Both the position numbers and the translations under genes were made by a program. From NCBI GenBank assembly GCA_023393115.1, contig JAEWMS010000086.1, positions 1 to 64,000 of the forward strand: a stretch of DNA of 64,000 nucleotides, written 5' to 3'. This stretch comes from Bacillota bacterium (GTDB lineage Bacteria; Bacillota; Clostridia; Acetivibrionales; DSM-1351). Position 1 is the first letter of the stretch; every line of letters begins with the position of its first letter. Positions 9,199-16,707 of this stretch are shown here, in pieces. The notes under the pieces are model-generated. The model searched no databases. It worked only from the letters and a program-made list of their open reading frames with translations, and was not told where the DNA came from.

Positions 9199-9771
9199 CT
9201 AGCCTCCTATATTAAGAAAATTCTCAAGAATTGTTTTACCTCTTGGGGTTAGTATGGATTCAGGATGGAACTGAACTCCATATACGTCAGCATTTCTATG
9301 CTTTACCCCCATAACTTCACCTGAACTGCCTTCGGCTATTATCAGCAGTTCGTCGGGCAGCGTTTCTCGTACCATAGAAAGCGAATGATACCTGGCTCCG
9401 TCAATAATCGGGGGAAGGTCTCTGAATAATTCGCTGCCATTAGCTATGTGTATCAGACTCTTTTTTCCGTGCATAAGCTCTTTAGCATAGGATATAGTTG
9501 CTCCAAACACCTCACATATTGCCTGATGCCCGAGACATACCCCTAATATGGGTACCTTTCCTGTAAAATGACGGATAACCGTCTCGCATATTCCTGCATC
9601 CATGGGTCTGCCCGGCCCGGGAGAAATAATTATATGAGAAGGGTGTAAGGCTTCAATTTCCGCTATGGTAAGTTCATCGTTTCTTACTACCTTTATATCG
9701 TTATTTATGACTCCCACAAGCTGAAACAGATTGTAGGAAAAGCTATCATAGTTGTCAATTAACAGAATCAT
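9199..9771 (-). CDS. trpG: Anthranilate synthase glutamine amidotransferase subunit
   Basis: TrpG hydrolyses glutamine and feeds ammonia to TrpE. The 190-residue class I glutaminase has the oxyanion motif ISPGPGRP, the nucleophile cysteine in LGVCLGHQAI and the His/Glu pair in GVQFHPESILT. Its ATG overlaps the trpE stop by one base (TGATG) after an AAGGAGC site, which implies coupling. No separate pabA is seen, so a shared role in folate synthesis is possible but untested. Confidence 0.96.
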   Translation of the reverse strand: MILLIDNYDSFSYNLFQLVGVINNDIKVVRNDELTIAEIEALHPSHIIISPGPGRPMDAGICETVIRHFTGKVPILGVCLGHQAICEVFGATISYAKELMHGKKSLIHIANGSELFRDLPPIIDGARYHSLSMVRETLPDELLIIAEGSSGEVMGVKHRNADVYGVQFHPESILTPRGKTILENFLNIGG

Positions 9772-11237
9772 CAGTCAAGCTCCTTTCCGGATAGTTCCAG
9801 TGCGTTAATAATGGCCTGAGCTTTGTTTATTGTCTCAACATATTCGTTTTCAGGTACACTGTCGGCTACAATGCCTCCACCTGCTTGAACATACACTGTA
9901 CTATCCTTTAGAACCGCAAATCTTATTGCTATACAGGTGTCCATGTTTCCGGTAAAATCTATATAACCTATGGCGCCACCATATATACCTCTTCGAACTC
10001 CTTCCACATCATTAATTATCTGGCATGCTCGTATTTTGGGTGCACCTGAGAGAGTCCCGGCGGGAAGCAGGGAAGAAATGGCGTCCAGTTGATCAAGGCC
10101 TTCCCTTAATTTACCTGTAACCTTTGATTCAATATGAATAACATGTGAGAATTTCCTTATACTCAGGTAATCCTCTACTTCTACTGAGCCAAAATCACTG
10201 ATCCTGCCGAGATCATTTCGCCCTAAGTCTACAAGCATATTGTGCTCAGCAAGCTCTTTCTCGTCACTAAGTAATTCCTTAATTGCCTGAGCGTCTTCAT
10301 GGTCGGTTTTCCCCTTGGGCTTTGTACCCGCTATAGGAAAGGTGGACAAATTACCGTCCTGCAGCTTGAGTAGTGTTTCAGGAGATGTTCCGGTTATCTC
10401 AAGCTCCTTAAACTTCAGAAAAAACATATAGGGAGAGGGGTTAGTTGTTCTGAGAACTCTGTATGCCTGATAAAGGCTCCCTTCATAACCGGCAGACCTT
10501 CTTATTGAAGGAACTGCCTGAAAAATATCACCCTCAAAAATATGTGACTTGACCTTATTAACTATTTCACAATATTCCTCTTTGCTGAAAAGGGACTTAA
10601 ATTCTGACAGCAACCTTGATGGGGAAGAGGGAGCAGGTAATGAGGCCTTGATTAGGGCTGTCATATTGTCCAGTTCGTTGATGGCTTCATGGTAGTTGGC
10701 CTCCAGGTTATCGGTTTTAATGTTAATCATCACTATTATTTTTTGTTTAAAATGGTCAAAAGCTATAACCTTGTCAAACAGCATAAGGTCAACATCATAA
10801 AAATTAGTCTGATCTTTACCGTCAAGTTTAAGTGACGGTTCAGCATATTTGATGTAATCGTAGGTAAAGTAGCCCACAAAGCCCCCCGTAAACGGAGGAA
10901 GAAAGTCCAGCTTTGGGCTTTTGTACTCCTGGAGAATAGTTCTGATGTAACTGTTTGGATCTGAGGTTTGCGTTTTCAGTTCCTTAACTCCTGTAATCTC
11001 CAGCTGTCCATCCTTGCATTTTAGTTCGAGGGTGGGATTAAAGCCCAGAAAAGAGTATCGGCCCCATTTTTCACCGCTCTCAACACTTTCGAGCAGATAA
11101 TACTGACTGCTTATTGCTTTGATATTCTGTAGTACTGCAATAGGGGTTTTGATGTCGGCAAATAATTCCCGGCTTATCGGTATAACGGTATAGCCTTCAG
11201 AAAGTTTTTTTGCCTCATCGAGACTTGGTTTAAACAT
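9771..11237 (-). CDS. trpE: Anthranilate synthase component I
   Basis: TrpE converts chorismate to anthranilate with ammonia from TrpG. The 488-residue product has the chorismate-binding fold with GTSPETLL, PIAGTKPKGK, LVDLGRNDLGRI, the FSHVIHIES strand, PAGTLSGAPKIRA and the final VQAGGGIVADS. Residues 48-51 are LLES, the motif that binds tryptophan for feedback inhibition, so the enzyme is probably end-product inhibited as well as controlled by the T-box. The ATG follows AAAGGAGTGG. It is the first gene of the operon. Confidence 0.97.
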   Translation of the reverse strand: MFKPSLDEAKKLSEGYTVIPISRELFADIKTPIAVLQNIKAISSQYYLLESVESGEKWGRYSFLGFNPTLELKCKDGQLEITGVKELKTQTSDPNSYIRTILQEYKSPKLDFLPPFTGGFVGYFTYDYIKYAEPSLKLDGKDQTNFYDVDLMLFDKVIAFDHFKQKIIVMINIKTDNLEANYHEAINELDNMTALIKASLPAPSSPSRLLSEFKSLFSKEEYCEIVNKVKSHIFEGDIFQAVPSIRRSAGYEGSLYQAYRVLRTTNPSPYMFFLKFKELEITGTSPETLLKLQDGNLSTFPIAGTKPKGKTDHEDAQAIKELLSDEKELAEHNMLVDLGRNDLGRISDFGSVEVEDYLSIRKFSHVIHIESKVTGKLREGLDQLDAISSLLPAGTLSGAPKIRACQIINDVEGVRRGIYGGAIGYIDFTGNMDTCIAIRFAVLKDSTVYVQAGGGIVADSVPENEYVETINKAQAIINALELSGKELD

Positions 11238-11316
11238 TCTACCACTCCTTTAAGATTTATATGTCTTACTTGTGAACAGTTACCCCGGTAACAATTCACG
11301 ATGTAGCAACTATGAT

Positions 11317-11684
11317 GAAAATAAAAACACCCGCCCATGACTAGAAATATAAGTCAAGGACGAGTGTATAATTCACCCGCGGTGCCACCTTGTTTTGTAA
11401 GATAAATAAACCTTACACGCTTATAGAAATACAAACATATTTCCCACAAATAACGCATGTGTTACGTCGCAGAATACTTTGAAGAACAAGGTCTTCATTT
11501 GACTGCGCCCTCAGTGGTCCATTTGATGTACTGCGTTCTGCGGGGCTCTCAGCTTCCCCCGCTCTCTGTAAGTGCACGTTCGGAATAATAAAAATAATAT
11601 TCCAACACCGTTATCTCCACTTCAACGGTTTGAAGGAATAGTCAAATAGTAATTTAACTTTTCCTACAGGGCAGATATTTAATT
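11317..11684 (-). promoter_or_regulatory. T-box leader of the trp operon (predicted tRNA-Trp sensor)
   Basis: The minus strand carries the T-box core AAGGTGGCACCGCGGG (11376-11391). Next comes a terminator hairpin (arms 11327-11342 and 11352-11367) and a U-run (11317-11326). Upstream are an AGAGAG element and a GGGG-loop-CCCC hairpin typical of Stem I. A TGG triplet at 11519-11521, followed by ACCACTGAG, sits where the specifier codon is expected, which fits control by uncharged tRNA-Trp. The upstream boundary is set from the promoter and is approximate. The T-box call is firm; the specifier assignment is by pattern only. Confidence 0.9.
11327..11367 (-). terminator. trpE leader: T-box-controlled attenuator
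   Basis: A GC-rich stem with G-U pairs (11352-11367 with 11327-11342) is followed on the minus strand by a run of T residues. The T-box sequence just upstream can pair with the 5' arm to form the competing antiterminator. Confidence 0.85.
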
Positions 11685-11690
11685 AATAAT

Positions 11691-11719
11691 AGATTACAAC
11701 TGATATAAATTTTTGTCAA
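11691..11719 (-). promoter_or_regulatory. Sigma-A-type promoter of the trp operon
   Basis: On the minus strand TTGACA (11714-11719) and TAATCT (11691-11696) are separated by 17 bases. The predicted start of transcription falls just upstream of the T-box Stem I. Confidence 0.75.
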
Positions 11720-11763
11720 TATGGAATTTTTCGTAAAATCAGTACATATTCTTACAATTTACT

Positions 11764-12330
11764 TCCGTACTAACTTTGAACAATGGGTTGACACAAAGTA
11801 ACTACACATCTTTGTAAGGCGCATCACAGGCCGTAAAACCGCCGTCCAACAAGCCGCATCCATGCGTCTCTTGACGTATAGGAATTTATCTATTTTTATT
11901 CTTTAAATGTGTTATTATAACTTTGGTCGATGAGTTCGCCATAAAATCCTAAGCAATCAAATTCCTATACGTGGGGATTGAAAAGGGGAATCCCCTTTCC
12001 GGTTTCAGGAGGGTGCTCAGAAATGTGAAACATTTCGTCGAAGGGAACCTAGGGTTCCCTAGCGAACAAGATAATTTGCGAGCAATGACAAATTAATTAG
12101 TCCGTACACCTAAAACTTAGTGAAGCAAATTTCTTGGACTCAAAGTGACCTCCTGTCACTTTGTCGGTAAACGGCCTGTTCTTTGCCAACAAAGCTGGCA
12201 GTTACTTTTAACCGTGCTTTCCATTGTTTCAAAGTTGTACTCGCGTAAATTGTAAAACTAATATGATACTCCCGTACACCCTAACAATGTACTGCACACA
12301 AAGCAGCTACGCGTCCTTGTAAGGCTCATC
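11764..12330. other. Structured non-coding block with clustered hairpins and flanking diverged repeats
   Basis: No credible gene lies between ytaF and the trp promoter. The block is bounded by two imperfect direct repeats (about 11764-11825 and 12272-12330; the last 35 bases match at 29 positions). Inside are a 14-bp perfect inverted repeat (11874-11887 with 11959-11972) and short hairpins at 11982-11998, 12020-12036, 12042-12060, 12141-12163 and 12184-12200. It may be a relic of a mobile element or an undescribed structured RNA. I do not recognise the family. Confidence 0.6.
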
Positions 12331-12336
12331 TGCATA

Positions 12337-12966
12337 CTAATGAAAAATCTGAAAAATTCCTACAGCAATAAGTAGTAAGCCTGAAATCACTGTTGCTTGG
12401 TCACCAAGGAATTTGGCTGCCCATCGCCTTCCAATAACTTCACCTAGAGATATTGTTGCAATACTAAACACTATCACTGCGAGAGTCAATACACCAAAAT
12501 TGACTCCCGTCATACCAGCACCGAACCCTGTCCCCAGACAGTTTACAGCCAACGCTATTCCAAGAAGTACTGATTCCTTAAGCGAAATATCTCCAGAATA
12601 ATCTCTATCTGCAAGACTTGGATTATCCATTACAGCTTGTAATTCTTTAATGTATTGATTGGATGTTTGATGTTCCATTTTAGTGATATTCTTTTTTTTA
12701 TTAAAATAATAGCTGATTATTGTATATAGACCTATGAAACACACTATTGAACCGCCGATTATGTTACCGTAAAACCTTGGAATGTAGTTAGCAAGAGCGC
12801 TTCCCAACAAACTTGACAGCAGAGTTGCAATTCCTGAAAATAAAGCAATTGCGAAATTTGACCTAAAGGGGACTTTTATTTTTCTTGATCCATAGGCAAG
12901 GCCGATGACCATATTATCAAGATTTGGTGCTAAACATAGTAGAAATATGGATATAAAACTAACCAC
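12337..12966 (-). CDS. ytaF: YtaF/MntP-type sporulation membrane protein
   Basis: The 209-residue integral membrane protein has two related halves of the MntP (DUF204) fold. Each half opens with an Asp/Asn-containing helix: LAPNLDNMVIGLAYG at the start and ALAVNCLGTGFGAGMTG in the second half. About six membrane segments are visible, with a charged loop around residues 90-125. The family includes the manganese exporter MntP and the sporulation protein YtaF; the NLDN start and length favour YtaF. The start is GTG, seven bases after a GAGGTGA ribosome site. That site lies wholly inside the 3' arm of a strong hairpin (12974-13011), so translation is probably regulated. Confidence 0.8.
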   Translation of the reverse strand: MVSFISIFLLCLAPNLDNMVIGLAYGSRKIKVPFRSNFAIALFSGIATLLSSLLGSALANYIPRFYGNIIGGSIVCFIGLYTIISYYFNKKKNITKMEHQTSNQYIKELQAVMDNPSLADRDYSGDISLKESVLLGIALAVNCLGTGFGAGMTGVNFGVLTLAVIVFSIATISLGEVIGRRWAAKFLGDQATVISGLLLIAVGIFQIFH

Positions 12967-12973
12967 TGATAAA

Positions 12974-13011
12974 TCACCTCACTAGGTCAGTATATTGACC
13001 TGGTGAGGTGA
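12974..13011 (-). promoter_or_regulatory. Ribosome-site-sequestering hairpin (or palindromic operator) upstream of ytaF
   Basis: Two 16-base arms (12974-12989 and 12996-13011) pair with a single mismatch around a six-base loop. In the ytaF transcript the 3' arm contains the GAGGTGA ribosome site and the 5' arm supplies its complement TCACCTC. No T-run follows, so it is not an ordinary terminator. Confidence 0.65.
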
Positions 13012-13056
13012 TAGTGTATGTCCGGTAATAATATATCTTTGCTAATTATGTTAATA

Positions 13057-13659
13057 TTACTTACTTTTCTCTTTATCCGAACTCTTTGAATTGTCTTTAT
13101 TCAGAGAACGGAGAATCTTTTCTGCAACAATTTTACGGGCATTTGCTTCACTGGTAAGCTGGAGTGCAAATAAACGCAGAGAGGTTTCATAGTCTTCCTC
13201 GGATAGTTGTTCAATATTGGCAGAAAGCATGCTAGATACTCTACTGAAGGCTTCATCCTGAAGCTTTGCCAGTTCCTCAAAAAAAGTATGATATTTCTCT
13301 TCGTTGGCTAGATTGCTCAAGGAACCTGCTATAAGAGGTATAGGCAAAATTGGTTTAAGCATTGACATAATGTAAAGAGTCACAAGATGAACTCTATCGT
13401 ACTTTTTGTTGACCGGACGCTTAAGATAACCCTCTTTAACATAATTATTTACCATGCTTGAGGTTATTACCTTACCTGAGGCATCAGTATCGAAAAGCTT
13501 CAAAAGCCGATCAAGATAAGTTATAACCTGATCCATATACAAATCTATACCGGGAAACTGATTCCAACTTTCGGTTTTGAAAGTGCTCAGATCAGCTGAG
13601 AATTCAGATAAATCCTGTCTAAGCATATCAAATTTTTTTGTATTCTTATCTGTACTCAA
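13057..13659 (-). CDS. DUF1836 family protein
   Basis: The protein is about 200 residues long and matches the DUF1836 (YkrK-like) family. Typical features are the segment ASGKVITSSMVNNYVKEGYLKRP, which resembles a MerR-like winged helix, then YDRVHLVTLYIMSMLKPILPI. The frame extends to 13671, but the extra four codons are themselves the GGAGGT ribosome site, so I place the start at the TTG at 13657-13659. The C-terminal tail is rich in Lys and Ser. A regulatory DNA-binding role is suggested by the helix-turn-helix-like region only; the function is unknown. It precedes ytaF on the same strand, separated by about 90 bases that contain the ytaF hairpin. Confidence 0.8.
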   Translation of the reverse strand: MSTDKNTKKFDMLRQDLSEFSADLSTFKTESWNQFPGIDLYMDQVITYLDRLLKLFDTDASGKVITSSMVNNYVKEGYLKRPVNKKYDRVHLVTLYIMSMLKPILPIPLIAGSLSNLANEEKYHTFFEELAKLQDEAFSRVSSMLSANIEQLSEEDYETSLRLFALQLTSEANARKIVAEKILRSLNKDNSKSSDKEKSK

Positions 13660-13934
13660 GTTTACCTCCAATTATCATATGTTTTAAGTATAGCATATAA
13701 AGTTAATTTTACAATCTAGATATTTATTAACGTTGACAACAAGAACGAAAACGTGTAACATAGTATTCAAAACTAGATGATGTAATTATTTTTATTCATG
13801 CACTATTGTAAATGTTATTACATATCAAAATAAATAATTACAGAAAATAACACAGTGCTGATTTAATATTATATTTAAATCTTCGGAAGGAAATAATAAG
13901 ATATAGATTTGGTGAATGGAAGGTGATTGCGTTG

Positions 13935-14624
13935 ATGAAATTAAACAGTAAAAGAATTACTGTATGGGGAGATTCAATTTTGAAGGGAGTAATTCTTGAT
14001 GAACAGGACGGTAGGTATAAGGTACTGAAAAACAGCAGTGTAAACAGTTTTGCCGAGATAACCGGCTGCTCACTTAAAAATAATGCATATTTCGGAATGA
14101 CCTCTACCAAGGCACTTAATAGAATGGTCAGTTACATGGAAAAACAGTCATTGGACAAGAACGATATTGTTATATTAGAATTTGGAGGAAATGACTGTGA
14201 TTTCAACTGGGCAGAGGTTTCGGGTTCACCTGAGTACGAGCATCAGCCGAAGACTACTATAGAAACCTTTAAGAATTCACTTCAGAATATGATAACCTTA
14301 TTCAAGGAAAAAGGTGTAACACCAATACTTATGAATCTGCCTCCACTGGAACCTGAAAGGTATTTTAACTGGATTTCAAGAGGTCTGAACAAGGATAACA
14401 TTCTACGGTTCCTTGGTGATGTATCAAGGATATATCGCTGGCAGGAGGCATACAATAATGCTGTTGAGTGGGCTGCAAGACAATACAACTGCAAGTTGAT
14501 AAATGTAAGAGAAAGGTTTTTGGTAAGTTATAATTACAGCTCACAATTTTGTGCCGATGGGATTCATCCCAATGAAAAGGGCCATGAAAAAATACTGGAA
14601 TCACTACTGGATTTTGCTTTTTAA
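13935..14624 (+). CDS. SGNH/GDSL-family hydrolase
   Basis: The 229-residue product has the SGNH esterase blocks: the nucleophile serine in VWGDSILKG (residue 14), a glycine/asparagine pair in LEFGGNDCDFNW, and the Asp-His dyad in CADGIHPNEKGHEKIL. The family removes acyl or acetyl groups from lipids or polysaccharides. There is no signal peptide, so it is probably cytoplasmic. In-frame GTG (13923) and TTG (13932) codons lie upstream, but the AGGTGA site at 13921-13926 best fits the ATG at 13935. The gene stands alone between a minus-strand DUF1836 gene and a convergent TPR gene; the substrate is unknown. Confidence 0.85.
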   Translation: MKLNSKRITVWGDSILKGVILDEQDGRYKVLKNSSVNSFAEITGCSLKNNAYFGMTSTKALNRMVSYMEKQSLDKNDIVILEFGGNDCDFNWAEVSGSPEYEHQPKTTIETFKNSLQNMITLFKEKGVTPILMNLPPLEPERYFNWISRGLNKDNILRFLGDVSRIYRWQEAYNNAVEWAARQYNCKLINVRERFLVSYNYSSQFCADGIHPNEKGHEKILESLLDFAF

Positions 14625-14654
14625 TACTTAATTAATGGTTTAATAAACCCTTGA

Positions 14655-14705
14655 TAATAGAATCGGACAGACAGTAAATATACGACTGTATGTCCGATTC
14701 TATTA
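14655..14705. terminator. Bidirectional terminator
   Basis: Two perfectly complementary 15-base arms (14655-14669 and 14691-14705) flank a 21-base loop between the convergent SGNH hydrolase and TPR genes. The arms end in TAATA/TATTA rather than a long T-run, so efficiency may be modest. Confidence 0.7.
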
Positions 14706-14712
14706 AAAGTAC

Positions 14713-15411
14713 CTACCGGGCTTGCAGTTCGGCAAGCTTGGCATCTATATCCTCTTTTGCAATGGCCGAAAGGTAATTTGTCTTGAATTCCTGAGCTTTT
14801 TTCAGCATTTCAATGGCCTTTTCAGTATCTCCCCGCTTATCAAGTACCAGTGCATAATCATAATAGGCTTCAGGGAATTTAGGGTTAAGCTCCATAAGTT
14901 TTTTAAAGGTTTCCGTTGCTTTATCCTGATCTCCCAGAAGAAAATAGGTCTGTCCCAGATTATCAATAATTACTGCACCCGTACTATTATAATCAAGGGC
15001 CTCAAGATTAAAACTCAATGCTTTTTCAAGGTCCCCTTTAAGATTATACAAATACCCAAGACTACCGTAAATATTAGTATTTTTGTACTTAAGGATTACT
15101 TCTTCCAGTAATTTAATAGCTTCATCAAGCTTACCCTGTTTCCAAAGGCCAAGAGCGTAATTGGACTGAATGTTATATAGCTCGTTGTTAGATATCTTGG
15201 GGGACCGCATTTGTTCTTCAAAAACTTTCATTGCATCTTCCAATCTACCGCTTTTAAGAAGCATATACCCATATGTTGTCACAACGTTTGATTTGGCAGA
15301 GCCGGTTTTATAAGCCCGTTCAAGCCAGTTTACAACTGCTGTATTGTCCCCGCTTGCATAGGCCTTATTAGCTTTTATTATATAATATGATGATTTGATT
15401 TTTTCGAACAA
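14713..15411 (-). CDS. Tetratricopeptide-repeat protein
   Basis: The roughly 232-residue protein is built almost wholly of TPR units: repeats such as YGYMLLKSGRLEDAMKVFEE, NYALGLWKQGKLDEAIKLL, LGYLYNLKGDLEKALSFN, LGQTYFLLGDQDKATETF and YDYALVLDKRGDTEKAIEML. Such arrays are protein-binding scaffolds. The frame can be read from an ATG at 15432, but its first codons are an AGGGAGGG ribosome site, so the TTG at 15409-15411 is the likely start. It begins with an amphipathic, not clearly signal-like, stretch. Partners cannot be deduced; it is probably monocistronic. Confidence 0.85.
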   Translation of the reverse strand: MFEKIKSSYYIIKANKAYASGDNTAVVNWLERAYKTGSAKSNVVTTYGYMLLKSGRLEDAMKVFEEQMRSPKISNNELYNIQSNYALGLWKQGKLDEAIKLLEEVILKYKNTNIYGSLGYLYNLKGDLEKALSFNLEALDYNSTGAVIIDNLGQTYFLLGDQDKATETFKKLMELNPKFPEAYYDYALVLDKRGDTEKAIEMLKKAQEFKTNYLSAIAKEDIDAKLAELQAR

Positions 15412-15688
15412 GATATTCCCTCCCTGGTACATAAGGATAAAATTAAAATGATGTTTCTAGGTTTTTCGATTTAATTATATCAAATAGTGTCCAAATGTAC
15501 AGGCATTTTATCCCACTGAAACACAGAGAAAAATAAATAGAAAATTAATTTTTTTAGTCCAAAAAATTTATCTGAACATATGTGTTATAATAGGGAATGG
15601 TCACGGTAATATAATTAAGATGACCCTAAACCAGTAACAAGGCTGGATTAATCTTTATTTTAATCAATTGGATGAGGTGTATTTTCGA

Positions 15689-16702
15689 ATGGAGTATGAT
15701 ATTCACATAAAAAAGGCAGTACTGCATATTTTGGACACAAGTATTAACTTTCCGGTTTTTTCAAACAGGGAGCTGGAACTGGATGGAGAGGTTTCCGAAT
15801 TCCTTGAAAAGCATTTAGCTAAAATACTCGAAGACAATAACTTGAAGAAGGCTCAGTTTGTTGGAGAGGCCAATCCAGCACGGGATATTTGTGCTGCTGT
15901 AAAAAATGATGAAGGCTGCTTTTTGGAGGTCAGCAGTGCTTTAGGCGGTATGTTGTTTAATATAATGCTAAAAAATGTTGATATTACACCAGCCGATCTC
16001 ATATGCTGCCTGTGTTACATAAATAATGAACAATATCTGGGTATATTAAAGTTGAACTATAAAACCGGATTTACCCACTATGTAAATCAACAGGAGGAGG
16101 GGGCAAGCAACTCAATTATAAGACACAAAACCCTTCTTCCCTCTGACGGGCAAAAGGTGGACGAAGCAGTTTTAATAAGTATGGAAACAGGACAACTTAA
16201 GCTTTTGGAGAAACTCTATGAAATTAATGGAGCAAAGGAATACTATTTATCTCAATATATTTTCAATTGTTCCACTGACCTGTCGGACAATCAAAAACTG
16301 AAGATAATTGACAACGTTACAAAGAAAATCAATAAGAAATACTACGATGAAGATTTTGACAAGGTGGCCAAGCTTAAGAAGGTAGTGTCCGACAGCATTG
16401 AGGAGAATAAGGAAATAAGGGTAGAAGCTATAGCCGAAGAAATCTTTGAAACAAACCTCGCTGTCAGGGAAGAATACATCCAAGAGATACAGAAAGCCGG
16501 GCTCAAGGATGAAGCAATTGAAATTCCTGAGAAAATTGTCGAGAAGAAATTTAAAACTCATAAAATAAAGACCGACACAGGTATTGAAATTAATTTCCCT
16601 CTAAGCTACTATGACGACAGGGATATGATAGAATTCTTCAATAACCCAGATGGCTCTATATCCATAATAATTAAAAATGTAAGCAAGATTACAAATAAAT
16701 AG
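15689..16702 (+). CDS. Nucleoid-associated protein (NdpA/YejK family)
   Basis: The 337-residue protein resembles the 37-kDa nucleoid-associated family. It has the N-terminal pattern DIHIKKAVLHILDTSINFPVFSNREL, the central LICCLCYINNEQYLGILKLNYKTGFTHYV and a C-terminal NPDGSISIIIKNVSKI strand. The family is cytoplasmic and binds the nucleoid in Gram-negative bacteria; its role in clostridia is poorly known and some members sit in defence or mobile contexts. Nothing of that sort is adjacent here. The frame opens at a TTG (15668), but the ATG at 15689 after GAGGTG is the better start. A TATAAT-like box lies about 100 bases upstream (TGTGTTATAAT). Confidence 0.78.
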   Translation: MEYDIHIKKAVLHILDTSINFPVFSNRELELDGEVSEFLEKHLAKILEDNNLKKAQFVGEANPARDICAAVKNDEGCFLEVSSALGGMLFNIMLKNVDITPADLICCLCYINNEQYLGILKLNYKTGFTHYVNQQEEGASNSIIRHKTLLPSDGQKVDEAVLISMETGQLKLLEKLYEINGAKEYYLSQYIFNCSTDLSDNQKLKIIDNVTKKINKKYYDEDFDKVAKLKKVVSDSIEENKEIRVEAIAEEIFETNLAVREEYIQEIQKAGLKDEAIEIPEKIVEKKFKTHKIKTDTGIEINFPLSYYDDRDMIEFFNNPDGSISIIIKNVSKITNK

Positions 16703-16707
16703 CGTCT

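Noticed and set aside
11959..11985. Resemblance of GTGGGGATTGAAA to the end of a CRISPR repeat
   Set aside because: Only one copy is present, with no spacers and no cas genes in the window.
15689..16702. Anti-phage defence role for the nucleoid-associated protein
   Set aside because: No nuclease, toxin, integrase or other defence gene is adjacent.
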